Positions 15,730 to 24,716 are shown, numbered from the stretch's first letter. The stretch: DNA of 64,000 bases from Hymenobacter piscis (GCF_018760735.1 NZ_JAHHZN010000006.1:186001-250000); one strand, 5' to 3'. Numbers and translations: made by a program. The notes: generated by a model not told the origin, from the sequence alone.

Positions 15730-17340
15730 CTACCGGGCTACCACGAAACGCACCGACTGGCTGGTTTCGTTGGTGGTTACCACGGCCAGGTACACGCCCG
15801 CCTGCAGGTTGGCCGGCAGCGCTACCGACTGGGTGCCGGCGGTCAGCTTACCGTCGGTCAGCAGAGTAGCCACCTGGCGGCCGGTCAGGTCCAGGATACG
15901 CACGCTGGCAGTGGTGCTGCGCTTGAGGTTGAAGCTGAGCTGGGCCGCCCCGGCGGTGGGGTTGGGAGCCACGGCCAGCTGCTGAAGCTGGTCGGAGGCC
16001 GACTTGCGGCTGAGCGTGATGCCAGCGGTGTAGGGCGTGGTCTGAGGATCGAAATTCGTCCAGCCCTGGGTCCAGTCGGTGGTTCCGAAGGCGCCCCGGT
16101 AGGTAACCTGCTCAAAGAACGGGTCGGCCACTTTCGGGTCGGTGAAGCTGGCGCCGGTGAGCAGGGGCGAGCCCGTGGTGGGCAGCTTCAGCGGGTTGGT
16201 GAGCGTGTAGGTGCCGGGCTCCAGCAGCAGGCTGCTTTCGGCTGCGTACACCGTGTTGGCGCGGCTGGCTTCCTCGAAAAAGCCCTGCACACCGAACGTA
16301 CCCCCCGATTGCTGGGCGAAATTGGTGGGTATGCCGGCCAGCACCACGTTGCGCAGCTGCAGGCTGCCGCCGGTGGCGTTGGCCTGGGAGGCGGTGCCGT
16401 CGAGCAGCAGGCCCGTGCGGTAGCCGGTGAAGACCGAGTTGAAGATGGAAGTGGCCGAGTTGCGACGCAGATGCATGGCGCTGCGCACGTTGCTGTTCAG
16501 GTCGGCGGTGCGCTCCACCATGTCGGTCACGTTAGAGAAAACCGGGGCGGTTTGCGGTAGAATGGCGCTGCCGTTGCGGTCATTGTCGGTTTCGAAACCG
16601 TTGGAGCCCGATACGTCGCCGATGTTGGGGTCGCGCAGGGAGTAGGCAAACTGCACCCGGCCGCTGAAGCCGTTGTCGCAGTCCCAGTTGTCGTCGAGGG
16701 TGCGGAAGGCCACCAGGTGCTTGGCATCCACGGTGCCGCCAAACCACTCAAAGGCATCGTCGCCGGAGTAGGAAATCTGCACGTAGTCGATAACAGTGCC
16801 CTTGCCTACGCCGCCCAGAGTCAGACCGTTAATCTCGGTGTCGGGCGCAAAAGCAATGCCGGGGAACTCAATGCGCACGTAGCGCAGCACACCGGAGTTG
16901 TCGTTGGCATCGGTGCCGCCGAAGTTGGAGTCCGGGGTTGCTTCCACGCTGGGATTGGTCTGGTTGACGGGAGCTGCCCCGGCAATTACAATTCCGCCCC
17001 AGTCGCCGCGGCGGCGGTTGCCCGGCGTTTCGTTCGACGTGAACACGATGGGCTGCTGGGCCGTGCCATCGGCCATGAGCTTGCCGCCCCGCTGTACGAC
17101 CAGCGTGGCCTTGCTGGCTTTATCGCCCTTGATGATGGTACCCGGCTCAATGGTGAGCGTGGTGCCCGGCGTCACGTAGATAAAGTTGCTTTTCAGCAGG
17201 TAGATATTGCGGTTCGACCAGGTGGTGTTCGTGGTAATATTCGTGGTCACTTCCACCACCGGGGCATTTTGAGCCAGCGCACTTAAGGAGCCAGTCAGCA
17301 GGGCAACCGCCGTAAGAACAGGAAGTAAAATCTTTTTCAT
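15730..17340 (-). CDS. T9SS-exported protein with right-handed beta-helix-like repeats
   Basis: A 536-residue secreted protein. Signal peptide MKKILLPVLTAVALLTGSLSALAQ, then a stretch rich in short Gly/Asn/Asp turns (TTLTIEPGTIIKGDK, DWGGIVIAGAAPVN, YVQISYSGDDAFEWFGG) that reads like a parallel beta-helix, and a type A T9SS C-terminal domain (VAPNPTAGAAQLSFNL to GVYLAVVTTNETSQSVRFVV). No enzymatic motif is recognised. It lies 97 nt downstream of the TonB-dependent receptor on the same strand; this type of pairing is common in Bacteroidota, and the protein may help capture the receptor's substrate. That role is inference. Confidence 0.85.
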   Translation of the reverse strand: MKKILLPVLTAVALLTGSLSALAQNAPVVEVTTNITTNTTWSNRNIYLLKSNFIYVTPGTTLTIEPGTIIKGDKASKATLVVQRGGKLMADGTAQQPIVFTSNETPGNRRRGDWGGIVIAGAAPVNQTNPSVEATPDSNFGGTDANDNSGVLRYVRIEFPGIAFAPDTEINGLTLGGVGKGTVIDYVQISYSGDDAFEWFGGTVDAKHLVAFRTLDDNWDCDNGFSGRVQFAYSLRDPNIGDVSGSNGFETDNDRNGSAILPQTAPVFSNVTDMVERTADLNSNVRSAMHLRRNSATSIFNSVFTGYRTGLLLDGTASQANATGGSLQLRNVVLAGIPTNFAQQSGGTFGVQGFFEEASRANTVYAAESSLLLEPGTYTLTNPLKLPTTGSPLLTGASFTDPKVADPFFEQVTYRGAFGTTDWTQGWTNFDPQTTPYTAGITLSRKSASDQLQQLAVAPNPTAGAAQLSFNLKRSTTASVRILDLTGRQVATLLTDGKLTAGTQSVALPANLQAGVYLAVVTTNETSQSVRFVVAR

Positions 17341-17390
17341 GGGGAAAGGAAACAGAGTAGTTGAACAATGGAACAAAGGTCAGGCGCATA

Positions 17391-17417
17391 AACGCCCGCC
17401 AGGGCATGGCGGGCGTT
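17391..17417 (-). terminator. Hairpin between receptor and T9SS protein genes
   Basis: Perfect 11-bp stem, 17391-17401 with 17407-17417, 5-nt loop, without a long T-run. It lies 21 nt after the receptor stop and could attenuate rather than end transcription into the T9SS protein gene. Confidence 0.6.
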
Positions 17418-17437
17418 ATGTTATTGTTAGGGGCGTG

Positions 17438-20254
17438 TTACCGTTTTGCCGTCAGGCGGTACACCACGCCCAGCGTGTAGTAGGAGCCGCGGCGGAAGGA
17501 GGAGAAAACGGGGTCGGCGGAGGTCACGCGCTGGTTGAAGTCGTTGTCGCGCACCAGGCGGGTGGGCTGGTTGAGCACGTCCTGGATCCCGACGCGCACA
17601 TCCAGGCGCCGCGCTACGGTTTTGGTAACGGTCAGGTCGAGCACGTTGCGCGGTACTTCGTAGAGGCTGCCGTTGTCGCGGTTGCCCACGAAGGCGATGC
17701 GCGGGCCAATCACGTTGTACTGCACCGACGTCTGCCAGCCCCGCTCATCGTCCTGGTAGAACAGGCCGGTGTTGATAACGTAGGGCGACTGGCCCTGCAG
17801 GGCGCGGTTCTGGATCTGGCTGCTGTTGGCTTCCTCATCCAGGCGCACGTTGCTCTTGATGAGTGAGGCGTTGAACACCACGCCCAGGCGGCGCAGCACG
17901 GCCGACGACGATTCGGCGAAGGTTTTGCGGGCTTCCACTTCCAGGCCGTAATCGTAGGCCTGCCGGGCGTTCACGTAGCCCAGCGTCAGCAGGTCGCCGG
18001 TTGCTTCCAGAATGATGCTCTCCACGGGCCGGTCGAAGTGCTTGTAGAAGGCGGCCACGGAAATCATTTCGGAGCGGGACGGGTAGAACTCGTAGCGCAG
18101 ATCCGCATTGTAAATAGTCGCCTCCCGCAGCCGCTCGTTGCCTTCCACCAGCCAGTTGTTGGCGAAGTCGAAATACTGGAAGCGGGCCATTTCCCGGAAC
18201 TCGGGGCGGTTGACGGTGGTGCTGCCGGCCAGGCGCAGCAAGGAGCGCTGGGTGAAGTTGTAGGCCGCGTTCAGCGAAGGCAGCACCACGGTGCGGGTGT
18301 AGCCCCCGTTGAACTCAGACGCGGAAGGCACCTCAATGCGGCGGCGGTTGTTTTCCAGGCGCACCCCGCCCGAGACGTTGAATTTGTCGGACAGCGGGGC
18401 CACCAGGCTCACGTAGGAGGCCAGCAGCCGGTTGGAGCCCTCGTAGTTGTCGGTGGGGCGGGTGCCTTCGCTGGCAATGAGGCCCGTTACGGGGTCGAAG
18501 TTTTCGGGGCGGAAGATGGTTTCAATGCCCTGCTGCTCGATGCTGCGGTCAAAGGTTTCCTCGTTGCCGCGCACGTTGGAGAAGAAACGCGCATCGAAGC
18601 CGCGGTCTTTGTTTTCGGCATAGGCGCCCACGCGCAGCTTGTATTCGTTGGCCTTGGTGGTGTCGCGGCCGGCCCAGCGGTGTTCCAGCTGGGCGCTGCC
18701 GGCTACGGTGTTTTCTGTCAGGGTCGAGAAGAAGCGGCTGGCCTCGAACAGGTTGCCCTGGGCCGGCAGCTGAATGCGGAAGGGCTCCGTGTCCGGGTCG
18801 CTGAGGTAGCGCAGGGAGCGGTAGCGGCGGTAGTCGGGCTCGTTGCGGTTCACGTAGTTGTAGCCCCCGAGCCAGGTGAGGGTAGTGCGCGGGGCCACCT
18901 CGTGCGTGCCCTGCAGCTGCCCCGAGTAGATGGTGCGGCTCTGGTAACGCAGGGCAAAGTCGCGGCGGTCCTGGTCGCGCTCCAGGTAAGCGCCGCTGCG
19001 GGCTACCACCTGGTCCTGGCTCATCTGGTTGAGGAAGTTGCGGAATTCCAGCCGGTGCCGGTCGTTGAGGCGCAGCTGCCAGTTATGAATCAGCCCCAGG
19101 CGCACGTTGGTGTTCGACTGCCGGTCGATAAACTCGTACTTGGGTTTGAACCGGCCATCGTCTTCGCGCTGCAGCTCGTAGTCGTTGCGCGTCACGTTGT
19201 ACTGCTCGCGCGTGTTGCTGTAGGAGAGCGAGGTAACGTTGCTCAGGTAGGCGCTGCCGATTTCATACTTGCGGAGCAGACCCAGGGACAGGCGCAGATC
19301 CGGCAGGGCCTGGCCGGTGCGGGCCACCCAGTCGTTGCGCAGGCTCTGGCCGAAGGCGGCGGCTTCCGGCCGCGTAACGCCCTGGCCCACTACCACGCTG
19401 CCCGGCGTCTGGTCGGGCAGGGCCCGCTGGCCGCTGTCGAAACCCAGCGCATCGGTGCTGCTGCCCTGGGTGCGGCTGAAATCCTGAAACGTGGTGCCCG
19501 CCCGGTAGGAGGAAGAAAGGGAAAACGACGTGCTGTTCTCCAGCACGGAGTTTTTGGTGTACACTTTCACTACCCCGCCCGCGAATTCGCCGGGCAGGTC
19601 GGGCGAGCCGGATTTGAAAATCAGCACCCGATCAATCACGGAGCTGGGCAGGATGTCGAAGGAAAAGGCCCGGGTATCAGTTTCGGCGGAAGGCGTGAGG
19701 GCGTCGTTGAGCATGACCGTGTTATAGCGCTCGGCCAGGCCCCGCACCACCACGAAGTTGTTGCTCTGAATGGTTACGCCCGGAATGCGCTTGACCACCT
19801 CCGAGGCATCGCGGTCCATGGTTTTCACAATCTGGTCGTTGCTCATGCCACTGACGACCACCTCGGCCTTTTTCAGGTCCTGAATCATGGCCACTTCGGT
19901 GCCGGTCTGTTTCTGGCCGGTTACTACCACTTCCTTCAGGGCCTGGGCATTTTCTTCCAGGGAGCCGTTGAGGGTCGTTTTCTGGCCCGCCTGAATCACA
20001 ATGCCCGGGAAGGTGAGGGATTTGTAGCCGATGGACTGCACGCTGATGGTATAGGTGCCCGGGGTTACGCTCAGCGAGTACGTGCCATCCAGCTCAACGG
20101 GCGCCGCCGTGGTGGTGCCCGTCACGATGACCGTAGCGCCGATGGCACCTTCGCCGGTCTTCTGGTCGAGGATTTTTCCCGCCAGCGTGCCCTGTTGGGC
20201 CCAGAGCAAGTGGCTGATAGTCAGGAAAAAAAACAGTAGAAAAATGCGCCGCAT
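17438..20254 (-). CDS. TonB-dependent outer membrane receptor with CarboxypepD-like N-terminal domain
   Basis: A 938-residue outer membrane transporter. Signal peptide MRRIFLLFFFLTISHLLWAQ; carboxypeptidase-regulatory-like beta-sandwich at about 22-95 (GTLAGKILDQKTGEGAIGATV to GYKSLTFPGIVIQAG); plug domain at about 125-225 (VKTMDRDASEVVKRIPGVTI, VVRGLAERYNTVMLND); then a 22-strand-type barrel ending GSYYTLGVVYRLTAKR. The substrate is not evident. There is no neighbouring SusD lipoprotein, which argues against a glycan SusCD pair. A T9SS-exported protein follows on the same strand. Confidence 0.92.
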   Translation of the reverse strand: MRRIFLLFFFLTISHLLWAQQGTLAGKILDQKTGEGAIGATVIVTGTTTAAPVELDGTYSLSVTPGTYTISVQSIGYKSLTFPGIVIQAGQKTTLNGSLEENAQALKEVVVTGQKQTGTEVAMIQDLKKAEVVVSGMSNDQIVKTMDRDASEVVKRIPGVTIQSNNFVVVRGLAERYNTVMLNDALTPSAETDTRAFSFDILPSSVIDRVLIFKSGSPDLPGEFAGGVVKVYTKNSVLENSTSFSLSSSYRAGTTFQDFSRTQGSSTDALGFDSGQRALPDQTPGSVVVGQGVTRPEAAAFGQSLRNDWVARTGQALPDLRLSLGLLRKYEIGSAYLSNVTSLSYSNTREQYNVTRNDYELQREDDGRFKPKYEFIDRQSNTNVRLGLIHNWQLRLNDRHRLEFRNFLNQMSQDQVVARSGAYLERDQDRRDFALRYQSRTIYSGQLQGTHEVAPRTTLTWLGGYNYVNRNEPDYRRYRSLRYLSDPDTEPFRIQLPAQGNLFEASRFFSTLTENTVAGSAQLEHRWAGRDTTKANEYKLRVGAYAENKDRGFDARFFSNVRGNEETFDRSIEQQGIETIFRPENFDPVTGLIASEGTRPTDNYEGSNRLLASYVSLVAPLSDKFNVSGGVRLENNRRRIEVPSASEFNGGYTRTVVLPSLNAAYNFTQRSLLRLAGSTTVNRPEFREMARFQYFDFANNWLVEGNERLREATIYNADLRYEFYPSRSEMISVAAFYKHFDRPVESIILEATGDLLTLGYVNARQAYDYGLEVEARKTFAESSSAVLRRLGVVFNASLIKSNVRLDEEANSSQIQNRALQGQSPYVINTGLFYQDDERGWQTSVQYNVIGPRIAFVGNRDNGSLYEVPRNVLDLTVTKTVARRLDVRVGIQDVLNQPTRLVRDNDFNQRVTSADPVFSSFRRGSYYTLGVVYRLTAKR

Positions 20255-20276
20255 ACAGGGGTCGGAAAAAGTTTCA

Positions 20277-20284
20277 CAAAGCTA
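20277..20284 (-). promoter_or_regulatory. -7 box TAGCTTTG of the TonB-dependent receptor
   Basis: Full consensus -7 box on the minus strand, 22 nt before the receptor ATG. No clear -33 TTG. Confidence 0.55.
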
Positions 20285-20369
20285 GACCCGGGCTGTTATG
20301 CTAATATTGCGGACGTATTACGCTTGTGTTACAGCCTCGCTAACCCATTCACTTTCTGCTGGAAACCGC

Positions 20370-20377
20370 TACTTTTG
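20370..20377 (+). promoter_or_regulatory. -7 box TACTTTTG of yicC
   Basis: Full match to TAnnTTTG, 22 nt upstream of the yicC ATG at 20400. It supports that start over an upstream in-frame codon. Confidence 0.6.
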
Positions 20378-20399
20378 CGGCCACTTTGCCCCTCCCCCC

Positions 20400-21299
20400 A
20401 TGCTGCAGTCCATGACCGGCTACGGAATTGCTACCCGCGAAACCGACCATTACGCCGTTACCGTTGAAATTAAGTCGCTCAATTCCAAGACGCTGGACCT
20501 GAGTTTGCGGCTGCCACGCTTTCTGCAGGACCGGGAGCTGGAAATTCGTAATCTGGTGGCCCGGAGCCTGATCCGGGGCAAGGTCAACCTGAATCTGGAC
20601 TTCACGCGCCCCCGCGCCACGGGCACGCCGACGGCTTCCCTGGTTAATCACGAGGCCCTGCTGGCCGTCTGCCAGGAGCTGCAGGCCCTGAGCCTGCGCA
20701 CCGGCTTTTCGCTGGAACAGGTAACGGCCGTGGCCCACGCCCTGCCCGGTTCCCTGCGTATTCCGGCGGAGGGGCTGGCCACCGCCGAGCAGGAGGAGGA
20801 GACTTCCTGGGAGGAACTGCTGCCCCTGCTGCAGGACGCCCTGGACCGCGTTAACCAGTTCCGCCGGGACGAGGGCCAGGCGCTGACCACCGAAATCCTG
20901 GGCTACGTGGACCGCATCCGGATTTTGCTGGCCGATGTGGAACGCCACGACCCCACCCGCATCGAGCAGGTCCGGCAGCGCCTGCAAACCCACCTGGCCG
21001 ACATCGCGGCCAACGAGCACTTCAACTCCGTGCGGTTTGAGCAGGAGGTGCTGCACTACATTGAGAAGCTGGACATTGCCGAGGAAAAGGTGCGGTTGGT
21101 CAACCATTTGCACTACTTCACCGAAACGGCCGGCCTACCCGAACCCACAGGCAAGAAATTAGCGTTTATTTCGCAGGAAATTGGTCGCGAGATCAATACC
21201 ATCGGTTCCAAAGCCAACGACTCTACCGTCCAGCATCTGGTGGTGAGCATGAAGGAGGAACTGGAGAAAATCAAGGAACAGATCAACAACATTCTCTAA
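20400..21299 (+). CDS. yicC: YicC family endoribonuclease
   Basis: A 299-residue protein with the full YicC architecture: N-terminal domain MLQSMTGYGIATRE and EIKSLNSKTLDLSLRLPRFLQDRELEIRNLV, and the C-terminal DUF1732 domain with HYFTETAGLPEPTGKKLAFISQEIGREINTIGSKANDSTVQHLVVSMKEELEKIKEQINNIL. Work on YicC homologues shows single-strand RNA cleavage and a role in small-RNA turnover. It is divergent from the TonB receptor, and no gmk gene follows, unlike in some relatives. Confidence 0.93.
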   Translation: MLQSMTGYGIATRETDHYAVTVEIKSLNSKTLDLSLRLPRFLQDRELEIRNLVARSLIRGKVNLNLDFTRPRATGTPTASLVNHEALLAVCQELQALSLRTGFSLEQVTAVAHALPGSLRIPAEGLATAEQEEETSWEELLPLLQDALDRVNQFRRDEGQALTTEILGYVDRIRILLADVERHDPTRIEQVRQRLQTHLADIAANEHFNSVRFEQEVLHYIEKLDIAEEKVRLVNHLHYFTETAGLPEPTGKKLAFISQEIGREINTIGSKANDSTVQHLVVSMKEELEKIKEQINNIL

Positions 21300-21635
21300 A
21301 TACCATCGTCAGTTCCGGATAAGCCAGAGCGTGTCAAATTGAACTATGCGGCTATTATTCTGCATAGTCTATTCTTGATATAGTTTTGGGATTTTTCGAG
21401 GGTGGTCAGCGGATGATGCTAGGGTTCGAAAAAATAAAAAAGTGCCTTCATTTCATTTGATGCGTGTTTCTGCCTTTAGAATGCGCAGCCAACCAGCAGG
21501 AGATGAGGTTATTTTTTTGTAAATAACTTGCCTTTTTGATTTTTGTACGTAAATTGTGTTATCCAAACAGAGGTAGCTTATTCTCCGTTGGATCACCTTC
21601 AGCTTTTGACTTCCATCTTTTTTCAGCCTACTACT
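21300..21635 (+). promoter_or_regulatory. AT-rich intergenic region with promoter
   Basis: This 336-nt stretch is much more AT-rich than its surroundings. It holds a small hairpin (21343-21349 with 21362-21368), possibly the yicC terminator, and a likely promoter for the next gene: TTTG at 21516-21519, 18 nt, GATTTTTG at 21538-21545. I see no gene in it. Confidence 0.45.
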
Positions 21636-22181
21636 ATGAAAAAAGCCTTACTTACCGCCCCCGTAATCTGCCTGATGCTGTTGCTGATGGCGGCTCGTCC
21701 TTTCGCCGAAGTAGAGCTCGTGAAGAAGCGCGTGCTGAGCGAGCGGGTTGAAATCCTGATTCCGAAAGGTTTCGAGGTAATGAGTGAGCAGCAGATGGAC
21801 TTCAACTACGCGAAGTCGCAGAGCCGCCCCAGCGTTATCTACACCAACAGCAAAGAAGCCAGCATCGCCTTCTCGTACACGGACAACACGGCCGATCAGG
21901 ATATGATCGACATGTACCAGGATAACTTCTACAAGATTTACGCCAAGCAGTTCAAAGAAGCCAAGTGGTTCAACCACGGGGTAAAAGAGGTAAACGGCCG
22001 TAAGGTGGGTTACCTGGAACTGATGAAGCCCGAAATCGGCCACGAAGTGTACCAGCTGATTTTCTTCACCGACGTGGAAGGCAAACTGCTCATGTGCACC
22101 TTCACCTGCGCTGACCGCCAGAAGCCGGAATGGGAGAACGTAGCCAAGCAGATCATGGGTTCGTTCAAAGCCAACGGATAA
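21636..22181 (+). CDS. Secreted PsbP/DcrB-like hypothetical protein
   Basis: A 181-residue protein with signal peptide MKKALLTAPVICLMLLLMAARPFA and a mature domain of about 155 residues (VEILIPKGFEVMSEQQMDFNY, ASIAFSYTDNT, YQLIFFTDVEGKLLMCTFTC, WENVAKQIMGSFK). The last segment and overall length resemble the PsbP/DcrB fold found in small periplasmic or surface proteins, but this is a weak match by eye. Start fixed by the signal peptide. Monocistronic, with a long AT-rich leader and a strong convergent terminator. Confidence 0.65.
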   Translation: MKKALLTAPVICLMLLLMAARPFAEVELVKKRVLSERVEILIPKGFEVMSEQQMDFNYAKSQSRPSVIYTNSKEASIAFSYTDNTADQDMIDMYQDNFYKIYAKQFKEAKWFNHGVKEVNGRKVGYLELMKPEIGHEVYQLIFFTDVEGKLLMCTFTCADRQKPEWENVAKQIMGSFKANG

Positions 22182-22203
22182 GTCCAGACGACTTTCCATT
22201 CAT

Positions 22204-22260
22204 AAAGCAAGTATCCCGGAATTGTCAACACTTGGTTGACGGTTCCGGGATACTTGCTTT
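22204..22260. terminator. Convergent terminator with double palindrome
   Basis: Perfect 18-bp stem (22204-22221 with 22243-22260), and inside the loop a second hairpin GTCAAC/GTTGAC. A-rich on the left and T-rich on the right, so bidirectional. It lies between the PsbP-like gene and the M28 peptidase. The remaining 22261-22377 shows nothing clear. Confidence 0.85.
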
Positions 22261-22377
22261 AGCGCGTTTCTCAGTTTACGTAGTAGCAAACCAGCCGCCG
22301 GTTCAAGGTGTGTCCCACTACTAAAAAGCCGGCTTCGGGGGCGAATTCCACTGCCCACCGCGCCCGGGCAGCCGTTC

Positions 22378-23691
22378 TTACTTCGTGCTGGGAGCCGCAC
22401 CCTGTCCGTTCAGAAAATCGCGAAGCAGGCGAAATACCGGGCCGAAAGCAGTTAGTGACAGCGTTTCAGACCGATCCAGGACGTCGTGATAGGCGGGACT
22501 GCCGCCGCGGGTGTAAAAGAAGAAGGCCGGTACGCCCCGCTCGGAAAAGTAGTAGTGGTCGGAGTTGGCGGCGCGGCCCCGGGCGGCAAGTGAGCCGACG
22601 TACTGCTGCTGCGCGTTCAGGTGCTGGAGTTGCCGGAACGGCTCTTCAAACACCCGGCCGTTGACAACGGTGAGTCCATCGTCACCTGTGCCCAGCAGGT
22701 CGAGGTTGACCAGAAACCGGATCCGGGACAGCGGAATCCACGGATGCTCCACGAAGTAGCGGGAGCCAAGGAGCCCGGCCTCTTCGGCCCCGAAGGCCAT
22801 GAACACCACGGAGCAGGCCGGCCGATGGGCCGGCTGAGCGTAGTAGGCCGCCAGTTCCAGCAGCATGGCCACGCCACTGGCGTTGTCGTTGGCACCGGGA
22901 AAGTAAGTGGCGCACCCCAGCCGGCCCAGGTGGTCGTAGTGGGCAGATACTACCAGGAAAGAATCGGGCCGGGCCGTGCCGGGCAGGTAGCCGATAACGT
23001 TCTGGGTGGGGTAGGCCGCAAGTAAGCGCGCCTCCAGTTGCAGCGCCACCGTACGGGCCGGAGCCGGCCAGCTGCTGGCCAGCACTTCCAGCCGGGGTTG
23101 GGGCTGCTGCTCCCCGGCCAGGCTGGCCGTGAGCTTCGGAACCAGGGTGATGCGGGCCGCCGCGGCAGCCAGGTGAGCCTGAACCGGAGCCGGCAGGGAA
23201 GGTAGGCGTCGGGCCTGGGCCTGGGTGAGTACCAGCACCGTGCCGGCGAGCGGAGTGGCCAGCAGTGCGGTCCGGGCAGTAGGTTGGGTAAAGATGAGCG
23301 TATCGAGCAACCGCACGGGGCCGCGTACCGAGCCGGAACCACTGGCCGCGTCGGCAATGAAATCGAGACCAGGCCGCAGGGGCTGCTGGTTTACGGCCAG
23401 GGCTGCCCGTCCCGGAAACGTGTTAATGGGCAGGGTGAACGGCTGGTAATAGCCGGCCGAGGTCAGGGGCAGGAGTCCGAGGGCCCGAAACTGCTTTTGC
23501 ACAAACCGGGCGGCGCGTTGTTCGCCGCGGTTGACGTAGCCGCGGCCGTGCAGGGCCGGCGAGGCGAGGCAGGCGATGGTTTGCCGGGCCCGACGCAGAT
23601 CCTGGGCCGGGGCCGGCGGGGCGAGCAGCCCCCGGGCTCCCAGCAAAGCCAGCAGGACCAGCAGGCGGAAACGGGAAGAACCGGAAGTCAT
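22378..23691 (-). CDS. Secreted M28 family zinc aminopeptidase
   Basis: A 437-residue protein with an N-terminal signal segment (RFRLLVLLALLGARGLLAPPAPAQ) and a C-terminal M28 catalytic domain. The two-zinc ligands are visible in order: His/Asp in SAHYDHLGR, Asp in FPGANDNASGVA, the Glu-Glu pair in FGAEEAGLLGS, Asp in NLDLLG, and His in NSDHYYFSERGVPAFFF. The middle (about 100-250) holds a PA-like insert. It overlaps the VanZ-like gene by 4 nt (ATGA), so it is the end of the gcvH-vanZ-M28 unit. Start chosen at that overlap. Confidence 0.9.
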   Translation of the reverse strand: MTSGSSRFRLLVLLALLGARGLLAPPAPAQDLRRARQTIACLASPALHGRGYVNRGEQRAARFVQKQFRALGLLPLTSAGYYQPFTLPINTFPGRAALAVNQQPLRPGLDFIADAASGSGSVRGPVRLLDTLIFTQPTARTALLATPLAGTVLVLTQAQARRLPSLPAPVQAHLAAAAARITLVPKLTASLAGEQQPQPRLEVLASSWPAPARTVALQLEARLLAAYPTQNVIGYLPGTARPDSFLVVSAHYDHLGRLGCATYFPGANDNASGVAMLLELAAYYAQPAHRPACSVVFMAFGAEEAGLLGSRYFVEHPWIPLSRIRFLVNLDLLGTGDDGLTVVNGRVFEEPFRQLQHLNAQQQYVGSLAARGRAANSDHYYFSERGVPAFFFYTRGGSPAYHDVLDRSETLSLTAFGPVFRLLRDFLNGQGAAPSTK

Positions 23692-24095
23692 TGCCAGAAG
23701 CGCCGGGTGAGCCACATCAGGGCGGTGCCAGCCAGTACGCCGAGGGCGTCGCTGAGGATATCCGACCACTCGCCGTTGCGGCCCAGGTCCATCCACATCT
23801 GCAGCATCTCGATGACGGTGCCCATCCCGATGGCCGCCACCGCTACGGTGCTGAAGGCCCGGTGGCGCAGGCCCGGCCACCACCGCTGCCGACGGGCCGA
23901 AAAGGTAGCCAGCACCGTCAGCACCCAGAAAACAAAGGCGTGGGCGGCGGTATCGAAGGCCAGCAGCTCCCAGTGGGGCGTTACCGGCATGGAGCGGGCC
24001 GGGGTGAGGGTGCTGGTCAAAATAAACGCCGCCCAGGCCAGCGGCAGGGCCACAAAGGCCCGCCGGGGTGGCGTGGGCGGCGCGGAGGCTGGCAT
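23688..24095 (-). CDS. VanZ-like membrane protein
   Basis: A 135-residue VanZ family protein with four transmembrane segments and the family motifs LTSTLTP, KxxH-like DTAAHAFVFWVLT and the WxD-type EMLQMWMDLGRNGEWSDILSDALG. VanZ relatives are linked to teicoplanin resistance and surface chemistry; the function here is unknown. ATG 24095 is preferred to the TTG two codons upstream. It sits 26 nt after gcvH; gcvH-vanZ next to sprA is, from memory, a recurring order in Bacteroidota. Confidence 0.85.
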   Translation of the reverse strand: MPASAPPTPPRRAFVALPLAWAAFILTSTLTPARSMPVTPHWELLAFDTAAHAFVFWVLTVLATFSARRQRWWPGLRHRAFSTVAVAAIGMGTVIEMLQMWMDLGRNGEWSDILSDALGVLAGTALMWLTRRFWQ

Positions 24096-24121
24096 AGCCA
24101 AGCAGCAGGAAACGGGAACGC

Positions 24122-24502
24122 CTAGGCGCCCACCAGCTCGCCGTAGGTTTCCGACGTCAGCAGGCCGTCGAGCTCAGCGGGGTTGCTGATGGACAGCTTG
24201 ATCATCCAGCCGTCGCCGTAGGGGTCGGAGTTGACCAGCTCGGGGCTGCCATCGAGTTTGTCGTTGATTTCGAGCACGGTGCCGCTGATGGGGCTGAACA
24301 GGTCGGAAACTGTTTTCACGGCTTCCACGGTGCCGAAGATTTCGTCCTGAGCTACCTCTTTGTCGAGCGTGTCGATGTCCACGTACACGATGTCGCCGAG
24401 CTCCTTCTGGGCGTGGTCGGTGATGCCGATGAAGGCCACGTCGCCTTCAACGCGGATCCATTCGTGCTCTTTGGTGTACTTCAGGCTGGCGGGCAGATTC
24501 AT
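24122..24502 (-). CDS. gcvH: Glycine cleavage system H protein
   Basis: A 126-residue H protein that shuttles the aminomethyl group between P, T and L proteins on a lipoyl arm. The lipoylation site is Lys63 in FGTVEAVKTVSDLFSP; N-terminus LKYTKEHEWIRVEGD and C-terminus NPAELDGLLTSETYGELV are typical. No gcvP or gcvT is nearby. A -7 box lies upstream, with its possible -33 in the end of repeat R5. In Bacteroidota gcvH often lies beside sprA rather than with the other glycine cleavage genes. Confidence 0.96.
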   Translation of the reverse strand: MNLPASLKYTKEHEWIRVEGDVAFIGITDHAQKELGDIVYVDIDTLDKEVAQDEIFGTVEAVKTVSDLFSPISGTVLEINDKLDGSPELVNSDPYGDGWMIKLSISNPAELDGLLTSETYGELVGA

Positions 24503-24554
24503 GGGGCAGTACTAAGTAGTGAGGGTGAGGAAGCGGTGCCGTTACGCACCGCGC

Positions 24555-24586
24555 CAAAAGTACAAGGTAAAGGCGAGATGGTTCAA
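24555..24586 (-). promoter_or_regulatory. gcvH promoter candidate
   Basis: On the minus strand TTG (24584-24586), 21 nt, TACTTTTG (24555-24562, full -7 match), 52 nt before the ATG. The -33 element falls in the edge of fold-back R5. Confidence 0.55.
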
Positions 24587-24716
24587 GGGGAGGTGGTGAA
24601 ATAGTGAAATGGTGAGGTGGCAAGTTTGAGGTTTGCCAATCCTGATTGCACCACCTGCGCCGCCTGATCTTAGGAACCTCAAACTCACCACCTCACTATT
24701 TCACCATCTCTCTTTC
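24575..24716. repeat. Fold-back R5 (GGTGAAAT/GAGGTGG words)
   Basis: Core arms 24609-24633 and 24675-24699 pair at 22 of 25 bases, with further GTGAAATAGTGA words outside. The right end touches the sprA stop codon at 24717. Arms and centre (CCTGCGCC near 24653) resemble repeat R4 at 12065. Confidence 0.8.
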
